Part shown: positions 6,101 through 7,014 of the stretch, in pieces
Layout: each line of letters starts with the position of its first letter
How positions within the stretch are numbered: position 1 is the stretch's first letter
Source of the DNA: Hyphomicrobiales bacterium
GTDB taxonomy: Bacteria > Pseudomonadota > Alphaproteobacteria > Rhizobiales > Aestuariivirgaceae
Direction: 5' to 3'
Assembly: GCA_025362535.1 (NCBI GenBank)
Contig: JANYGE010000379.1
Coordinates: forward strand, 1 to 7,014
DNA length: 7,014 bases
Position numbers and translations under genes: made by a program
Notes under the pieces: model-generated
Seen by the model: only the letters and a program-made list of their open reading frames with translations
Told to the model about the DNA's origin: nothing
Databases searched by the model: none

Positions 6101-7014
6101 CTGTGAATGGCGCCATTGTCACCAACTGGGAGAATGTCGTCGTCAATGGTGGCACGCTGGCCTTTGGCCCCACCCTTGCGGTCGGCTCTGATCCCGGCAC
6201 GGGCCTCACCATCACCAATGGCGGCACGGTTGATGGTGGCAATGCCTTTGCGCTCACCGGCAATATGAACGTCAACGCAGGCGCGACCTTTGATGGCACC
6301 GGCGGCGGGGCTGGGGTCTATTCGGTCTCCGCCAATGTGGCCAATGCCGGCACTATCACCACGCAGGATGGGGCTGTTGGTGATAAGGTTACAGTTGCTG
6401 GCAATTACAGCGGCACCGGACAATTGCTGGTGGATGTTAATGTGGATAGTTTGATCTCTGACACGCTGACGGTTGCAGGCAATGTGACCGGAGGAACAAC
6501 CGGCGTGGGGGTTAACAATCTCGGCACTGTTGGTTCCTATACGGGAGCTGGTCCAGGAGCTGGCATCGCTGTGGTCATTGTTGGCGGAGCGACCCAGACG
6601 GGTGACTTTGCCCTGAATAATGGCCCACTGGTGGTTGGTGCCTTTAATTATAATCTCAATCTTGAGAGCGATAATACTTGGTATTTGCAATCAAGCTATT
6701 TGCCACAAATTCCCACTTACGAGTCATATGGAGAAGTTCTGCAAGGGCTGAACGGAGTGCCAACGCTGCAGCAGCGGGTGGGCAACCGCTATTGGAATGG
6801 TGCCCCACAGGAGGTGTTCTGTAAGGATGCAGCCAAGAACTACCGCTGTGCTGTAACAGCAGAGCAGGCAGCCACCTATGCCGATGGCAAGGGGGCTCCG
6901 GTGATTGATGATCAGGCTTTGTGGGTTAGAGTTGAGGGATCGCATGGCCAGTTTGAACCAGACACCTCCACCACGGGGGCAAGCTTCGATCAGAATCTCT
7001 GGAAGCTGCAAGGC
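3142..7014 (+). CDS. Large type V autotransporter adhesin-like protein with 61-aa passenger repeats (3' end outside window)
   Basis: One frame of at least 1291 codons, still open at the window edge. Residues 1-61 form a long signal peptide: a polar N-region of about 38 residues with many Arg/Lys, a hydrophobic core (ALLAGVSALAFGGFMAS) and an AYA cleavage site before Ala62. The mature start has a Cys pair (65, 77). Residues 159-829 are eleven 61-aa repeats rich in Gly, Thr, Ala and Asn, nearly uncharged, typical of a beta-solenoid. Residues about 830-1050 are a less regular Gly-rich solenoid with two GxGxDxUxU motifs (922 and 943; U, hydrophobic). Residues about 1054-1187 (DKVTVAGNYSGTGQLLVDV to DNTWYLQSSYLP) resemble the pertactin-like pre-barrel segment that helps folding. 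A linker with Cys1227/Cys1236 leads to LWVRVEGSHGQFEPD (from 1260), the first barrel strands. A usual barrel of about 280 residues would bring the protein to roughly 1540. The role, adhesion or biofilm, is inferred from the family. Confidence 0.92.
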   Translation, partial: MNKFINANTKANSRQRSFASHGGRVTKLNGRAASCAPSVQALLAGVSALAFGGFMASPAYAANECGPDTAGASIVNCAAPAYPAGVTYTNSDGLTVNLNNPAMVVGSAVSGVQVNSSAANVNAIVVNGTSFTSITTTGVNGFAIYANNAGTAGNANATLTSGALITSGAQGFGIVANIANAVSTATATATMNGGTINTTGTNGVGVYSLNSGKGAANAAMSAGVITTTGASGKGVQAHINNAASSAATAATMTGGTINTAGNDAIGVYSINEGLGTSTATLQNGTITTKGTGAYGVLAQIFNASSSAAATATMNGGTIGTTGTSSAGIHSSTSGLGNSTATLNAGTITTAGTGAYGVLAQNFNVNNTAVVAAAMAGGTVNTTGDFAHGVYGLNYGLGTATATLTGGAIATTGLNADGVVAQIFNVANTATATATMSGGTVDTKGASSYGVHSLTNGLGASTATLTKGGITTAGNFAYGVYAGITNANNTAATTATMDGGTIDTKGNDAHGVLSSTAGLGASNASLTKGAITTAGVNATGLIAQISNAASTAAATATMSGGTIGTTGNISDGIISLNIGLGASTATLTKGVITTSGTSSYGILADINNVASTAATTAAMDGGTINTTGDNAVGVFGLNFGLGASTATLTGGAITTTGLNADGVVAEISNVASTATVTATISGGTVDTKGDSAYGVYSQTNGLGASNATLGVGTITTAGTAAHGVFAQIVNTASTAATTATLNGGTINTTGDVGLGIYSLNDGLGASVATMTAGAITTAGANAAGIRSEINNAASTAAATLTMSGGTVNTTGATAAGLYGTNIGKGATIINSAATVTATGAGADGIWAAATGGGIYDVNVTAGKVTGGSGLGAGIHTLGAGGGTIDVAAGVTIDGSAGQTGILDETGAVVVTSAGTVLNGMLTGAGDDVINLNAGSVTTGDIAMGDGSDALNIATGAGIAGVTLFDGGDDLATADTFIDTLTFTGFSGAVNGAIVTNWENVVVNGGTLAFGPTLAVGSDPGTGLTITNGGTVDGGNAFALTGNMNVNAGATFDGTGGGAGVYSVSANVANAGTITTQDGAVGDKVTVAGNYSGTGQLLVDVNVDSLISDTLTVAGNVTGGTTGVGVNNLGTVGSYTGAGPGAGIAVVIVGGATQTGDFALNNGPLVVGAFNYNLNLESDNTWYLQSSYLPQIPTYESYGEVLQGLNGVPTLQQRVGNRYWNGAPQEVFCKDAAKNYRCAVTAEQAATYADGKGAPVIDDQALWVRVEGSHGQFEPDTSTTGASFDQNLWKLQG
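3616..5628 (+). repeat. Eleven in-frame tandem repeats of 183 bp (61 aa) in the autotransporter passenger
   Basis: Units begin at 3616, 3799, 3982, 4165, 4348, 4531, 4714, 4897, 5080, 5263 and 5446; all are exactly 183 bp, so no indel has been tolerated across 2013 bp. Each unit has a 32-aa half (pattern LTKGxITTAGxxxxGVxAxI, then xNAASTAATTA) and a 29-aa half (pattern MxGGTIxTTGxxxxGVYSLN, then xGLGASTAT). DNA identity between units is partial, with many synonymous differences, so these are old repeats. Units four apart (732 bp) are most alike in places. A degenerate half-unit seems to precede the array (about 3526) and another to follow it (from 5629). The array is coding and is not a CRISPR. 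Confidence 0.93.

Noticed and set aside
5545..6690. 381-codon open frame on the minus strand inside the autotransporter gene
   Set aside because: It lies wholly opposite a strongly supported coding frame, its protein shows no family pattern and no signal or ribosome site, and the compositional bias of the Gly/Ala/Thr codons explains the lack of stops.

Overview
The window reads as chromosome of an alphaproteobacterium, probably Hyphomicrobiales (Rhizobiales) near the Brucella/Bartonella/rhizobial branch. This is inferred from protein style: an ExbB-ExbD-TonB set fused into one operon with an IsdG/HmuQ-type haem mono-oxygenase and a HutX-type haem carrier, and an autotransporter whose pre-barrel and barrel entry look like those of Brucella/Bartonella-type proteins. 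No rRNA, tRNA, transposase, integrase or CRISPR was found.

Region 1 (1-2627, + strand) is the 3' part of a haem/iron uptake operon: exbB (5' end cut off by the window), exbD, tonB, a 112-aa haem-degrading mono-oxygenase (hmuQ-like) and a 170-aa HutX/ChuX family protein. Three of four junctions are 4-bp ATGA overlaps; the fourth has a 15-bp gap with a strong ribosome binding site. Together they energise outer-membrane haem receptors (ExbB/ExbD/TonB) and then handle or degrade the haem in the cytoplasm (HutX, HmuQ). The receptor and ABC transporter are not in the window.

Region 2 (2628-3141) is a 514-bp non-coding stretch unusually rich in symmetrical structure: a two-hairpin palindromic element (2728-2798), a perfect 11-bp inverted repeat (2925-2953) just upstream of a plausible sigma70 promoter (2959-2986), an 11-bp direct repeat 52 bp apart (2965 and 3017), a small TTTAG-N5-CTAAA dyad (3005-3019) and a 10-bp-stem leader hairpin (3027-3063). 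It looks like the control region of the downstream autotransporter, with a leader of about 150 nt.

Region 3 (3142 to the window end, + strand) is one open frame of at least 1291 codons, cut off by the window end: a type V (classical) autotransporter with a long signal peptide, a beta-solenoid passenger, a pertactin-like pre-barrel segment and the first strands of the barrel. The passenger contains the most striking structure here: eleven tandem 183-bp (61-aa) units, 3616-5628, with no insertion or deletion. Each is built of a 32-aa and a 29-aa half-repeat, and each half-repeat carries a variable tetrapeptide at the same place in an otherwise conserved frame.
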